A DNA stretch of 64,000 nucleotides from Beta vulgaris subsp. vulgaris (Eukaryota; Streptophyta; Magnoliopsida; Caryophyllales; Amaranthaceae): positions 46,015,716-46,079,715 of the forward strand of contig NC_079206.1 of NCBI RefSeq assembly GCF_026745355.1, read 5' to 3'. A program made the translations under genes and the position numbers. This document shows positions 53,601 to 64,000 of this stretch, piece after piece (the first letter of the stretch is position 1; every line of letters starts with the position of its first letter). Below the pieces are notes generated by a model. That model did not search any database, was not told the DNA's origin, and saw only the letters and a program-made list of their open reading frames with translations.

Positions 53601-56600
53601 GTTTATGATATGAACTTTGATATATGGAGGCATTTCAAACTGAAATGATGCTCATGAAAAGAATGTTCAGAAGTGTTTGCTGGAAGTCTTCTGTTGGGAT
53701 CTGTCTATGATTCGATGATAACTTAGATCTACTTTGGTTTTGCAATCATGACATCAACTCATTTCGCCAATAATAACATTTAATTTTTGATCGCTCTTCA
53801 GCCAGGCTTTGATGTCATCTGTTTTCAGATAGAGGGGACAACAATAATTATTTATAGATTATGGACAGAGGACGTGATGGAAGTGTGGAGGAAGTAAAGC
53901 ATATTTGTACAAGGGTAGGTAATGTGAAAAAATACTGGACCATAAACTTGGTGGAGCTGTGAAGTTACCTGGTGCTCTAGAGAGCTCCTAGAAGAGAACA
54001 AAAATTTACTTTGGAAACCTCAGATGCAAATATTGATGATTTTGTTAAACTGCTGTGTCCTTACTGATCTGGTATTCTTGCTTCATCTTTATACTACTGA
54101 TAACTAAAGAGATAGTAGGCACATGCATTCCATCAAATCAGTGCTAGGTGATTAAACTGTTGTGTCTTTAGTATTGGATCATGCACCCTTCAGCAAGTCC
54201 AAAAGTCCCTCAAATGAGTGCTACTAACAATGCTTTTGCCTAAGTTGTATGGGGATGGAATGAAACATTTGGTCATACCGTTACATAATGGCCGAGTTGT
54301 AACGAATTTCTGAGATGTCATTAGTCGAACCCCTTTACATAATGCTGTAATGATATTCACGTCACTCTCTTCTTGTCGTCCTTAACGTAATGATAATTCG
54401 TCTCTTTAGATTTTTGCATATTTCATCCATTCTTTGGTCCAAACTATCCAATGAAATAATAGAACTACCACTTAATATGTTTTAAATGGAACATACTATA
54501 TTATATAATTAGTCATTCACGAAACGTGTTACCCAATCATTTTATGATAGATTTAGTCTTATTATGTTCAAATAATACTTCTTCAACTTAAAATCTGAAA
54601 ATGAGGTTAAACCTCTTCAATAAATATTTTTATAAAATTCACGCCGTGCTGGCCGCGATTCGTTTCATCATCTGATTGAACTTGCTTCTGCGTCAATGCG
54701 ATCATTACCGTGGACGCAACTGTGTCCACGTTTATTTTCCTTGACTGGGCGCTAAGGGGTCTGTCACAGGCAGCCTTGTTAGACCCTTTAGTTCCATGGA
54801 GTATTGTTGCTTTGTAATGTTTTCTGAAAGTTTATCACTTTCAGCTTTCTTATGCTCTGTAGCTGTTTGAAATTTGAGTCAAAATTTAGTGGTGGATTGA
54901 AATAATGTGTTTCATTCTTCTCGTGTTCATTGGGTGATGTAGTTCTTAGAGCATGTCAACAGGTTGGTCTTTACTTGGTCTTAGAAGAGAAAGAGTAAGT
55001 CTTATTTAGTCTTGTTGTTGTAGAAGACTAGTCTAACTATGGGGGAGGAAGACTTGGTCTTGGACAGTGTTACCTAATTTGCTATCTAATTTGCCTTTTG
55101 AATTCGCCAATTCGCCCAAAATGAGCCAAAAATGAACCAAAACCGACCATAATTCGCTTTTCTCAATTCGCGATTCGCGGGGGAAGGATTAAAGACCAAC
55201 ATCTGCTTGGGGTGGAGAGCCATCACCATTAAAGTGGTGCACGTGCCTGGAGAGAGGGAAAAAAGATATATTAAATTATTGGGTAGGAGAGAGAGTACAT
55301 GGTGGGGTATAGTAAAAGAGAGAGAGAAATAGAAAGGCCAACTAAGACCAACCCACCCATTGTAAAGGAAAAAAATGATGAGTTGATGGATAATTAGTGG
55401 CATGTGAGGTGTAAGAAGGAAAGGAGAGAAAAGTGAAAAATGGTAGACCAGTGGGATGTTGGTCTTGCCATTGTACATGCTCTTAGGATTAAAAGTTTCA
55501 ACTTGATATCAGAAATCAAATGTCAAATTCAAGGGCACACATGGCACCTGCAATTAAGGATTGATTAGGGTTTAGGTGGGAGGGGAGGGGGGGGGGAGTC
55601 CCCAAGAGAAATTATTTTAGGGCAGTGTTTCGTTTCCTTTATTCGAGTTTGGGATTATCAAGGGCATCATTTTTCACGTTAACTACCTCTGTCGCGTCTT
55701 TTCTTTCCCATGCAAAATTAGGCAACATCGTCAAATTGGTTGTTCCTCTGTCTAGAGCTGGACACTGCCTATGTCTTTTTACTGCTGAAGAAAGGAGAGG
55801 GAAGAGATAAGATAGCACTAAAAGATCTAGGAAGGGGAAAAAGATAGAGGATGACTGTTGCAATGAACAGTGCACAGTTGCCATCGAAAGGGTTGGTGAG
55901 TGGTCGCTGATGACTTCCACCCGCGGATCTGAGAGTAAATATGTGAGAGATAGGGAGGGGATACCGGGTGGCTTGTTTTAAAATGTATTTTAAGGTAATA
56001 GGTTTGCCCTTATAATTCTCTCTCCATTCCACCCATTCCAATCAAGTATTTTAGCCTTTTAAATATCCCCCTTATCCCTGTCATTCCAGGTGCACCACCC
56101 CTTCGAGCAGTAAGTGTTTGATCATAACATTTGGCAGGAAGGTCACCAGGCTAGCGATTACTGATTATTCGTCAGCTAGTTCTGACTTCTTAGGTATATA
56201 CCATATCGAATTTTCAATTGTCTAGGACTTGATATCATGTCTCAGTCTGAGTCTGTTAGTCTGAGCACTGTGCTCGTTGTTACTCTTTAATTACTGTATG
56301 CATGAATGGATGTCTTTGAGCAAGAAATACTAGCGGAAGAGAATAATTAGATCGAGATTAAAGGTGCTAGGTGCTGAAGGGATGACTACTAGTTGTGGTC
56401 ACAAAATTACAACTTACAAGTGCTCTCATGCTTTCTTTGGAACTTGTTTTGGATTGACTTCTTTTGTACAGAAATTCCTGTTGGTTGGTTCATTTGGTGG
56501 GCATTTGATTTATCAGTAATGGCCTGGTTGCTGAAATTAGTGAAATATACAAGAAATGCTCTGTTGCCAAGCTAGTTGCAATGCTGTTTTCCTCTTTGTT

Positions 56601-56730
56601 TTTATGACCTGTTTGTTTAATCATTAATCTGATATATTTTTTTTATGTTTGTTTTAGGGTTGAAGATGCTGTGATGCGTTATTTGAATCGCAAATCTGGT
56701 GCTGGAGGTGATGCTGCAGGGACTACATGA
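50680..56730 (+). CDS. SWI/SNF complex subunit SNF12/BAF60 homologue (SWIB domain)
   Basis: Two coding exons: 50680-51962 and 56658-56730, intron GTAAGG...TTTTAG, together 452 codons including the stop. The start is the ATG of [11 protein letters not shown]; the upstream in-frame extension has no ATG. Residues 1-100 are low-complexity P/T/S- and K-rich ([17 protein letters not shown]). A BAF60 core follows ([34 protein letters not shown]). The SWIB domain spans about residues 236-310 ([54 protein letters not shown]). The conserved end is [23 protein letters not shown]. The family (Arabidopsis CHC1) is an accessory subunit of nuclear SWI/SNF chromatin remodellers. The frame is intact, so this is a functional host gene, about 451 residues. 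Confidence 0.95.
51963..56657 (+). other. SNF12 intron, 4.7 kb
   Basis: Donor TG|GTAAGG and acceptor TTTTAG|GG join phase 2 to phase 2, giving a tryptophan codon across the junction. No coding frame with family features was found inside. A Tourist MITE occupies 54949-55482. A short direct repeat (CTAGAGTGGCTGG) lies at 52326 and 52367. Confidence 0.85.
54949..55482 (+). mobile_element. Tourist-like (PIF/Harbinger) MITE in SNF12 intron
   Basis: The left end GAGCATGTCAACAGGTTGG and right end CATTGTACATGCTC are inverted, and both are flanked by the 3-bp target TTA, the PIF/Harbinger signature. Length is 534 bp with no coding content. Confidence 0.8.
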
Positions 56731-57530
56731 TTTAGATTGCCTGAAGTCATTGATATCTAAATAGGTACACTGCTACTGCTTGTTGACTGCTGATAATCAA
56801 ACCTTTTATTTTGTGTCAAAAGATTTCACGTGAGATGTTTTTGCTTGATATTACAAGCACCCTAGAGTAGATAACATGTCAATATTATCATAGGCATCTA
56901 TGCTTTAGGACTTCGGTTTGTGTTGTACTCTTGTAAAGAAAGTGTAGCATGATTGATGACACTCTGAGCATGTCGAAATCCCTAATCTCTGCTGCAACCA
57001 CTAATTTTGGATGAAGTAAAAATTTTACCCTGTAGCTCATTTTTTTTTATGTAATACTTCTATGTCTCGTCGAACAAGGCAATAAGTATATTGTTCATTT
57101 TTCCTGGACTCCTATCTTGACTGATGTAGTGTCTGTCACTCATATGGTGCTGGTTTGTAGGAATTATGAATCTTTTGCCATCAATTAATCGCGGAGGTAT
57201 GAGTACATCATTTTCACTTTCGAGTTCACTGTGTTGATTATTTATATCTCTTTCTTTGATTAATTGCTGTCAATATCATTGCTGGTATTGCTTGGCAAGG
57301 AGATGATTTCAACATGAGGTGCAATGATAAGATTCAACCTATTCCATGTACATGGGAAAGAAAATAAAGTTTGGTCCAAGTACTTCTGAGAGCTCTAAAA
57401 TGGTGATTCTGTGAAGAAGTCTAGGATTTTGATGTATATGCCCAAACTGCAATCTTTGGAGTATTACTCAGTTTTTGTGTGCGGGCGACTCCCAGAGTTG
57501 TTGCAAATAAAGCAGTTTGTCTTTTTTTTT
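56731..57530 (+). other. SNF12 3' flank / probable 3' UTR
   Basis: AATAAA near 57507 could be the polyadenylation signal. Possible splice-like sites (AATAGGTACAC near 56762, TTTGTAG near 57160) would allow a spliced 3' UTR. This is suggestive only. Confidence 0.35.
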
Positions 57531-58481
57531 TGACAACAGAGCAATTATGTCCTTATGGCCTTATTGCAAAGTCACAAACTGAAATTGCAAAAACGAAAAC
57601 CAAATTCGTTTTTTAGATTTCCTTATATTTTCATTACTTTATTAAGTATTAACTTATATTAAATGGATTATTCCACAAGTCGTTAATGTTTGAAACGTCA
57701 CGTGATTTGGAAACTTCTAGTCAACTTTTTTTTAGGTTTACGGAAATGACGTAGAGTGAGACCCAAGGGAGGGCATCACATTAGGCTTGGATTGGTGTGA
57801 GTGACTACGCGTCTACGCCATTCAGTACACTTTCTCCGTCCACTAGAAGTCTTTAGGCGGGGAGTGAAGAGTCACTTATCCCACAGGGAAGAATAGGAGT
57901 GTTCACACTTAGTACTAAGTGCGAGCACTTTAGTGTTGTTTGAAGTGATGTCACTATGAATTGTGCTAGAGGTGGCCAACCAGCACACCCAAGCTGAATG
58001 CGTATTCTTTTACGTTACCCAGTTTGTTCTTGTAAATGATTAAATTTTTGTAACTGTTTGCAATTTTAACCTGATACTTCTGCTCCCTATCACTTATTCA
58101 GTTACAACTTTTTCTGGAATGCTGAAAGCTTTTTGGAATGCTGAAAGTTTTAAAAAGGATTCGTTCTTTTGATTTCCTGCATCGAGGTTTTTAATACACC
58201 TTCCAAAAAATCTGGTTGTCTGTGAATTTCTTTGTCGTCCTATCGAGTGCAAAATTGTGGTGTTCAATCTTGGGAAGCAGCGCTTAACAACTGATTGCAC
58301 CCATAATAAGAGCAAATTGCTTATGGGACAGGTTTTTAACACGTCATACTCATCCAACTTTATAAAATTAGTTGGCGTAGATTCTAAATACCAACATTCT
58401 TTTCGCAATACTTTCCAACAAAATGAATCACGCTTCTCCAATAAATGTGCTTTCAAATAAACCTTTGGTATTAAAACTATA
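57531..58481. other. Intergenic stretch without recognised genes
   Basis: A 120-codon open frame on the minus strand (58094-58456) lacks an ATG and family features. I see nothing else. Confidence 0.4.
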
Positions 58482-58742
58482 CTCCCTCTGTTTCATTTTA
58501 ATTGTTGCACTTTGACATTTTACATTATTCACAAATTGCACTTTGACCCTCGTTTGTGATTTATACGTGAATAAAAATATAGTCATGTTGAATCTTGTTA
58601 GATTCGTCTTAGTATGTATTTTATTAATATGTACTTTTTATAATTTTTTACAAATACAAAAACTAAAGATATATATCGTCAAAATTTTGCATTGGCATGC
58701 GTGAAAAGTGTAAATATGTAGATTAAAATGAAACGAAGGGAA
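58482..58742 (+). mobile_element. Stowaway-like MITE
   Basis: CTCCCTCTGTTTCATTTTAA at left and ATTAAAATGAAACGAAGGGAA at right are inverted, with TA on both sides. Length is 261 bp. Confidence 0.8.
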
Positions 58743-58751
58743 TATAATACA

Positions 58752-59029
58752 CCTCTTTCGTTTCTATATAAGTGTTGCAGTTAGCAGATTGATACTATTT
58801 ATCAACCAATTTTGACTTCAGTTTCTCGCTATTATATAAAGAGTAACATAAACTATCAGAAAAATATTATAAAGAAAACATTATCAAGTGGTATTTTATT
58901 AGATTCAACCTTTCAAAATATAAACTTTTTATAATTTTTTATTTGTATATAATTAAAGATATTAATGATCAAACGTATTGAAAGATGTGAATTAGTGAAT
59001 GTAACATTTATTTAGAAATAAAGAAAGTA
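58752..59029 (+). mobile_element. Second Stowaway-like MITE, diverged
   Basis: Left CTCTTTCGTTTCTATATAAG and right TTTAGAAATAAAGAAAGTAT are degenerate inverted ends. It lies 10 bp after the previous MITE. Confidence 0.6.
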
Positions 59030-59035
59030 TTACTA

Positions 59036-59633
59036 TATTGTCAAAGTACAAACCAAATACAAACAAAATTATAAAGGCAAGAAAAGAAACCCCATGTAAG
59101 ACTTCTTAGCCCCAAAGAAAAGATTATTCCAATGAGATTTACCCAATTTCACACAGGGTAAATCCTTGACCTTTCCTCTCCTGCTAAGGCTACATAATCT
59201 CAATGAATTTATAACTGAACATGGGGGAATTTTTTAATTGATTACATACAAAGTTGTCCTGGAAAAAGAAGCAGCTGAATTATCGTTATGCAAGGCTAAG
59301 CATCCTTGAACAGTGCTTCTCCGCACTCTACAAGACAACCCATAAAGAACCACATACAAAAATACATAATACACTTGTCCTCCCCCCCCAAGTGACTAAC
59401 ATATTTTTATTTACTTGATGTGAACTCTTTCTCTACATCATTTCTTTTTCTTGCAAGTTTCCATGTATATAGCACGGACATGGTTGTGTCTCCGAAAAAA
59501 AGGAAACTACATATCATATTCACTTTTTTAGTTTCATTAGTACAAAAATGGCCGAGGTTTTGAAAACGAAAACGATTCAGAATCGAGAGAGTCTCAATTC
59601 TTTAAAGGTTTTCGGACTTGATAGATTACTAAA
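59036..59633. other. 3' flank of the P450 gene
   Basis: AT-rich. It contains the likely 3' UTR of the P450. No other gene is seen. Confidence 0.4.
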
Positions 59634-60650
59634 TTATGAATTTATGATTTCCTTCACTCTTACTCTCAAACCACCACCCATATGAGCCGTTAAAAGAGGC
59701 ACAAATACGGGTGGTTCATTACTTAGAAGCTCAAAATCAAAGCGGTTCATGATAGAAGCCATTACATACTTCATCTGAAGGAATGCCATTTCTTTCCCAA
59801 GGCATACCCTAGGACCAGCTTGGAAAATTGGGTATTCATAGGGATTTACCATCTTCAGTTTTCTTGTATTATAGTTATTAGATTGTTTATCAACTTGACT
59901 TTCAAACCAACGATCTGGATTAAACTTTAATCTGTCTTCACCCCAAATAACCTCCATTCTTCCCATTCCATAAGGAAAGTATGTAACACGGTCCCCTTTC
60001 TTAAGTTTAGTCCCATCTGGTAAAATATCATCCTTTAAAGCATGCTTTGAGTCCCACGCAACAGGAGGATACAACCTCATGGCCTCACATAGGCAAGCAT
60101 GCATATATTTCATATTCTTGACTAGCTCATAACTTAGTGAGTCCGACCCTGAGTCAGGGTCGGACCCACTAGCCAACTCAGACATGATATTATCTCGAGT
60201 GGCGGGGTCTGCTAACCCTGATAATAAAAGCCAAAAAAGCCACGTCATTGCAGCTGCAGTAGTGTCGCGGCCTGCCATAATAAAGCTGATCACCATGTCC
60301 CTTGCTAGCTCACCGTCGTAGCCAGCAGAAAGGAAGCGAGAGAGGAGGTCCTGATTTTCAGTTTCATTTGAATTGGCAATAGAGTTTTGCTTAGTAGAAA
60401 TGATGGTTTTGACAAGACCATGAAGTATGTTGATCGATTGTTTGAGTTGGTGCTCAGAGCCAATGTTAAGGGCTCGCTTTAGCTTCCAAATGGCGTAGAT
60501 TGGGCTGGTGGCTCGTTTGGCGGAGATTGCGGCAGCGTTCTCGAATGCGGCAATAAGTGGTGGGATGGGAATAGAGAGGTCTAGACAATTGGGGTCTATG
60601 CCTAAGGAGACTTTGCAGATTGTATCGTAGGTGAATCTTTTTAGTACTTC
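59634..60650 (-). CDS. Cytochrome P450, CYP94-type, last exon
   Basis: The minus-strand exon starts after an acceptor TTTTACAG at 60651 and ends at TAA 59634. An apparent start just upstream is GTG, not ATG, and an in-frame stop lies at 60689, so a first exon coding about 160 residues is missing. The heme-thiolate monooxygenase signatures are complete: FTYDTICKVSLGIDPNCLDL (CYP94-like), I-helix FIMAGRDTTAAAMTW, K-helix EAMRLYPP (ExxR), FNPDRWF, and heme loop FQAGPRVCLGKEMA with the cysteine ligand. CYP94 enzymes sit on the ER and hydroxylate fatty acids or jasmonoyl-isoleucine at the omega end; which substrate applies here cannot be told. No exon 1 was recognised up to 64 kb, so it is either far upstream or lost. 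Confidence 0.85.
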   Translation of the reverse strand, partial: EVLKRFTYDTICKVSLGIDPNCLDLSIPIPPLIAAFENAAAISAKRATSPIYAIWKLKRALNIGSEHQLKQSINILHGLVKTIISTKQNSIANSNETENQDLLSRFLSAGYDGELARDMVISFIMAGRDTTAAAMTWLFWLLLSGLADPATRDNIMSELASGSDPDSGSDSLSYELVKNMKYMHACLCEAMRLYPPVAWDSKHALKDDILPDGTKLKKGDRVTYFPYGMGRMEVIWGEDRLKFNPDRWFESQVDKQSNNYNTRKLKMVNPYEYPIFQAGPRVCLGKEMAFLQMKYVMASIMNRFDFELLSNEPPVFVPLLTAHMGGGLRVRVKEIINS

Positions 60651-60689
60651 CTGTAAAACAATTGCCACAAAAATGGATGAATTAGTTCA

Positions 60690-63600
60690 ACTTAAAATTT
60701 TGCAATGATTAATTTGTTGTAATATTGGAATTATAGAGAGTTGAGACAAGATAGAACAAAGTTGTATATATTTGTTGTCACATGCATCATGTGATTTTTT
60801 ATTATCTGAAAAGGATGCATCATGATTCATGTGATTTTTGCTTTCAGTTTTTCACCAATCAAATAATTGATCTTTGAATAAGAGTAAGTTTGTGGGTGGG
60901 TGTTTGCCACTTATCCCCTCCCCCCTTTCCCCCCATCATTCGAAGTCGCTTTTTTTTCCAGGCCCATCGAATTTCTTAGTACTCTTAATTTCGATTTTAA
61001 TGTGACCGAATTCTTTGATTACGCGTCATGAATCATGATCAAATAATTAAGTGAATCAAAGCTCTTTTTGTCAACATGATGTTTTGACCAAGAAAACAAT
61101 AGTAACTTAATTACTATATAATCCTATCCAAAATAAACTTCGCTACTATATATTCATATTATTCTATTTTTTCATTTCACATTGAGTACTCGTTGGAAAC
61201 ATTTGTTATTTTAAGATGAGTATATCAGTCTGTTAGACCAAAATTACGTAGCACTTGTCAAAGATAATCGTATCTGGGTACTTAGATATATACCATATTC
61301 AACACTTCTAGCTAGCTCTATAACAATTCAAACTTGTCATATCGATCCGTTGTGTTGGGTTGTGGTTTAATTATTCCGAATTGGTGTGATTTATGGATTG
61401 GCTTGGATTGGATTGAGTTGGGTTGGGTTGATAAATTATTTTTAAAGACTCCACGACTTTATAATAGGTATGATATAGTCAAAGTTAATTGTATAAGTGA
61501 TGTTGTGGTCGAACATAACTATGTCAAATCTAGAATTATTAATGGTCGAAGGTATTTCGTTTAAGAAAGTTGTCGTAATCACATATTAATATTGTCGAGT
61601 CAAAACGGTTAAGTCTTATTTAATTCATAATCTATTAAATTTTTATCTTAGATTGAATTTATTGTGAAATTCGGGTCCAAAATCACCTTTTAGGTCAGAT
61701 CAATTTATAGAAGATTTAATTAAGCAACATTATCCCCCCAAAAAAATAGTAACATTATAAGCTTTGTAAAATTTATTCTAAGAGCAAAATAAGAATTAAA
61801 AAGATCATTTATAAACGTGTGGACTGTGGGATGTACACTAAACTTTCCAAGATAACGAAAAAGCTGGGCAAAATCATGACAGTGTAGATCACATTTGTTT
61901 ACTTTCGTCAAAACAACCCCCACCGAAGTTATTATATATAAAAAATTTCTACAAAAAGTAGAAACACATACTTTTAATTAATGTTATTACGAAAGTGTAA
62001 TGCTTAATGAATGAATTGATCAAAGTTTTCATATATAGCGTGTTGCAACTAACTATTATGGCTGCTCTATCTCATCTAGATGCATGATTTTGTTGACATA
62101 TCGTAACAAATTGCAAAAGAGCAAAATAGCGGTCAATGGATCATCATATAGGCAATATTTTAAGAGTTTACTGAGGATAATGTATCTCTATTATAGTGGG
62201 AGGTTTTGATAGTTTTATTAGTGTTCATTAATATTTTATTAAATACTCTTTAATGTATTTGTTATTGCAACATAATTAATGAGGGTAAAATAGTTATGGA
62301 AATAAAAAAAAAACTTTGATATAACTGTCAGATTTTTATAGTTACACATTTATTTGTATAATTACATTTAAAGTAAATTGTTAACCCAAAATAATAAATG
62401 AGGATTAAATTGAAATTTTCATAACACTTACATGCAATAACGCATCGCGTGAAAAAAAAACTAGTTACTCTGTAAAAGAATGTGGCAGGTGAAAAAATCA
62501 GTTAGTTTTTTCTCAATGTTTTAATTTAGTTCAATTCAAAAAAAAATATTTTAGTTCAGTTCAAACCAATTCAGTTCAGTTCATTCTAAACTAACAGAGC
62601 TAGTATGACATATAAATTACGAAAAAATAGGGACACTTGGCAATTGGCATTCAATAAGAGGTGTCAGGATAGACAGGCGTCATGATCACTCCCTCTTAAT
62701 CTATACTAGTAATGTTTAAGTTTTTTTTTTTTTAGGAAACTCTTCTACTTGATTTTATTTCAAGAGAGAAAAACTTTGACTATTAAGATTTTATGGACAT
62801 ATACTATTCTATTTGATGAGCGAGTATGAAACAAAACATGATCATGTGCAATTTAGTAAGATTCTTCTCAATGCTTAATTTCATAATATTACATTATTAT
62901 AAATTTTTATGATGTAAATCTTAAGATATTACTAGTTCAAATATGTTCATTCAAAACTCTGCAAACGAATATGAACAATAATGACGAGATATAGGAATAG
63001 TTCATATATTTCTCTTCCATAAAGCTATTACGCTACCACCTTTTTCAACATTACCTTTCCAAGATCAAACATCTATCAACTAAATACTCCCATTAGAATT
63101 TAATTGTGGATTAAACAAACATTTATTTCGACCCCAAAAGTCCATCAATCAAATACCTTATACTCCGTCCGGGCTTTTTAGTTTACCATTTTTCTTTCTG
63201 GGTTGTCATTTATTAGTTTACCCACTTGTTTTTTTTTTTTTTTTAGAATGATCTTATCAATTTTATATTATTATCTTTACTATAAAGTTTTCTCACTCTA
63301 TTTTTTCTGCCCACCACATTAATTTCAATACAATTATATAAATTAAATTAATATTTTATCTTTCTTTATATGATCTATATACCTATTTCTTTTAAAATTT
63401 TATGTCTACAAAAATGAGTTAATTTATAAAAAGTATATATAAAACCAAGAGGGTAAATTCTGATGAATTCTTGACTAGCCAGAACTGGGGTATACTTCTT
63501 TCATTCTTTATTAAGCATAAAATATATATATGTCCAACTGGAATTTTCAACCATAAAATGTATATCTTCGGAATCGTATCGGAAACAAGACTTGACCGAT

Positions 63601-64000
63601 TGATATAGTACAGCCCCTACTGAAGCATGTAGAAAAAATATCGCTGTTGAGTTTATGGCGTTATGCCATTTATCATCTAGGGAAAGTTTAATTACTGTAT
63701 CACTGGTCACAAGTCACAAATGAAGACGAAAGTCGTTCTTCAGAAGTGTTTCTTCCAGGCCAATAATTTCTGACCTTTTCTATTATCCTTTAAGCTAATA
63801 TATTAAAAAACATTTCATTCGTGACGCTATTAAAAATGTTTTTTTTTTTTTATCATTTACTTCATATATAATAAAAAATAAAAAAAATGTATTGTATAAG
63901 GTTTGATTTCATATGATCACAAAAATATATACTAAATTTTTTTTTACCATTAATCAAGTAAAATTTAATATTATTATTTCAAAGTAAAATGTAAATAAAA
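60690..64000. other. AT-rich intergenic or intronic DNA
   Basis: No recognised coding frames. A single MITE-like end (TACTCCGTCCGGGC at about 63167) is seen without a clear partner. If the P450 first exon lies beyond 64 kb, this would all be intron. Confidence 0.45.

Noticed and set aside
58094..58456. 120-codon minus-strand open frame
   Set aside because: Starts at TTG with no ATG nearby and no family features. It could be an old exon, but I cannot support it.

Overview
This window is nuclear DNA of a flowering plant. It is AT-rich, contains two genes that look host-derived, and the rest is mostly layered transposable elements. A captured chloroplast segment (rpl32-ndhF) and the plant-type element families (Tat, chromovirus, Athila-like, CACTA, MULE, plant mariner, Helitron, Stowaway, Tourist) fix it as an angiosperm. 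Wording of the ndhF fragment made me lean to a eudicot near Caryophyllales, but I could not test that.

Layout. 1-1.9 kb: decayed Helitron Rep on the minus strand, running off the window. 1.9-6.8 kb: AT-rich sequence with local tandem duplications and one possible SINE. 6.86-31.64 kb: one old Tat-like Ty3/gypsy element on the minus strand (5' LTR 31035-31642, gag about 27.9-29.1 kb, truncated 3' LTR 6860-6975). It has lost pol but keeps an intron-containing antisense gene (Transposase_28 type) with its own TATA box on the plus strand. This element was hit by CACTA elements at 7.4-11.9 kb (one holding 2.2 kb of plastid DNA), by a young chromovirus at 13585-27063 arranged LTR-internal-LTR-partial internal-partial LTR, and by an Athila-like LTR at 29.15-30.79 kb.

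32.4-35.7 kb: a deleted CACTA element with a Transposase_24 gene whose 1.86 kb intron is filled by eleven 172-bp tandem repeats. 36.2-43 kb: a small MULE with a GRF zinc-finger fragment, two related CACTA elements in opposite orientation, a Stowaway MITE, and a mariner transposase gene split by a CACTA and by a GC-rich MULE. 43.6-44.6 kb: a 61-bp minisatellite. 45.3-45.8 kb: an unrecognised frameshifted coding stretch. 46443-50346: a MULE with a perfect 9-bp target duplication, a transposase gene lacking most of its catalytic core, and an opposing GRF zinc-finger gene.

50.68-56.73 kb is the clear host gene: a SWI/SNF BAF60/SNF12 subunit with a SWIB domain, two coding exons and a 4.7 kb intron carrying a Tourist MITE. 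58.48-59.03 kb has two Stowaway-like MITEs. 59.63-60.65 kb is the last exon of a CYP94-type cytochrome P450 on the minus strand; its first exon was not found. The remainder to 64 kb is AT-rich intergenic DNA.

No operon-like cooperation is expected. The main story is nested insertion, element recombination and sequence capture beside two host genes.
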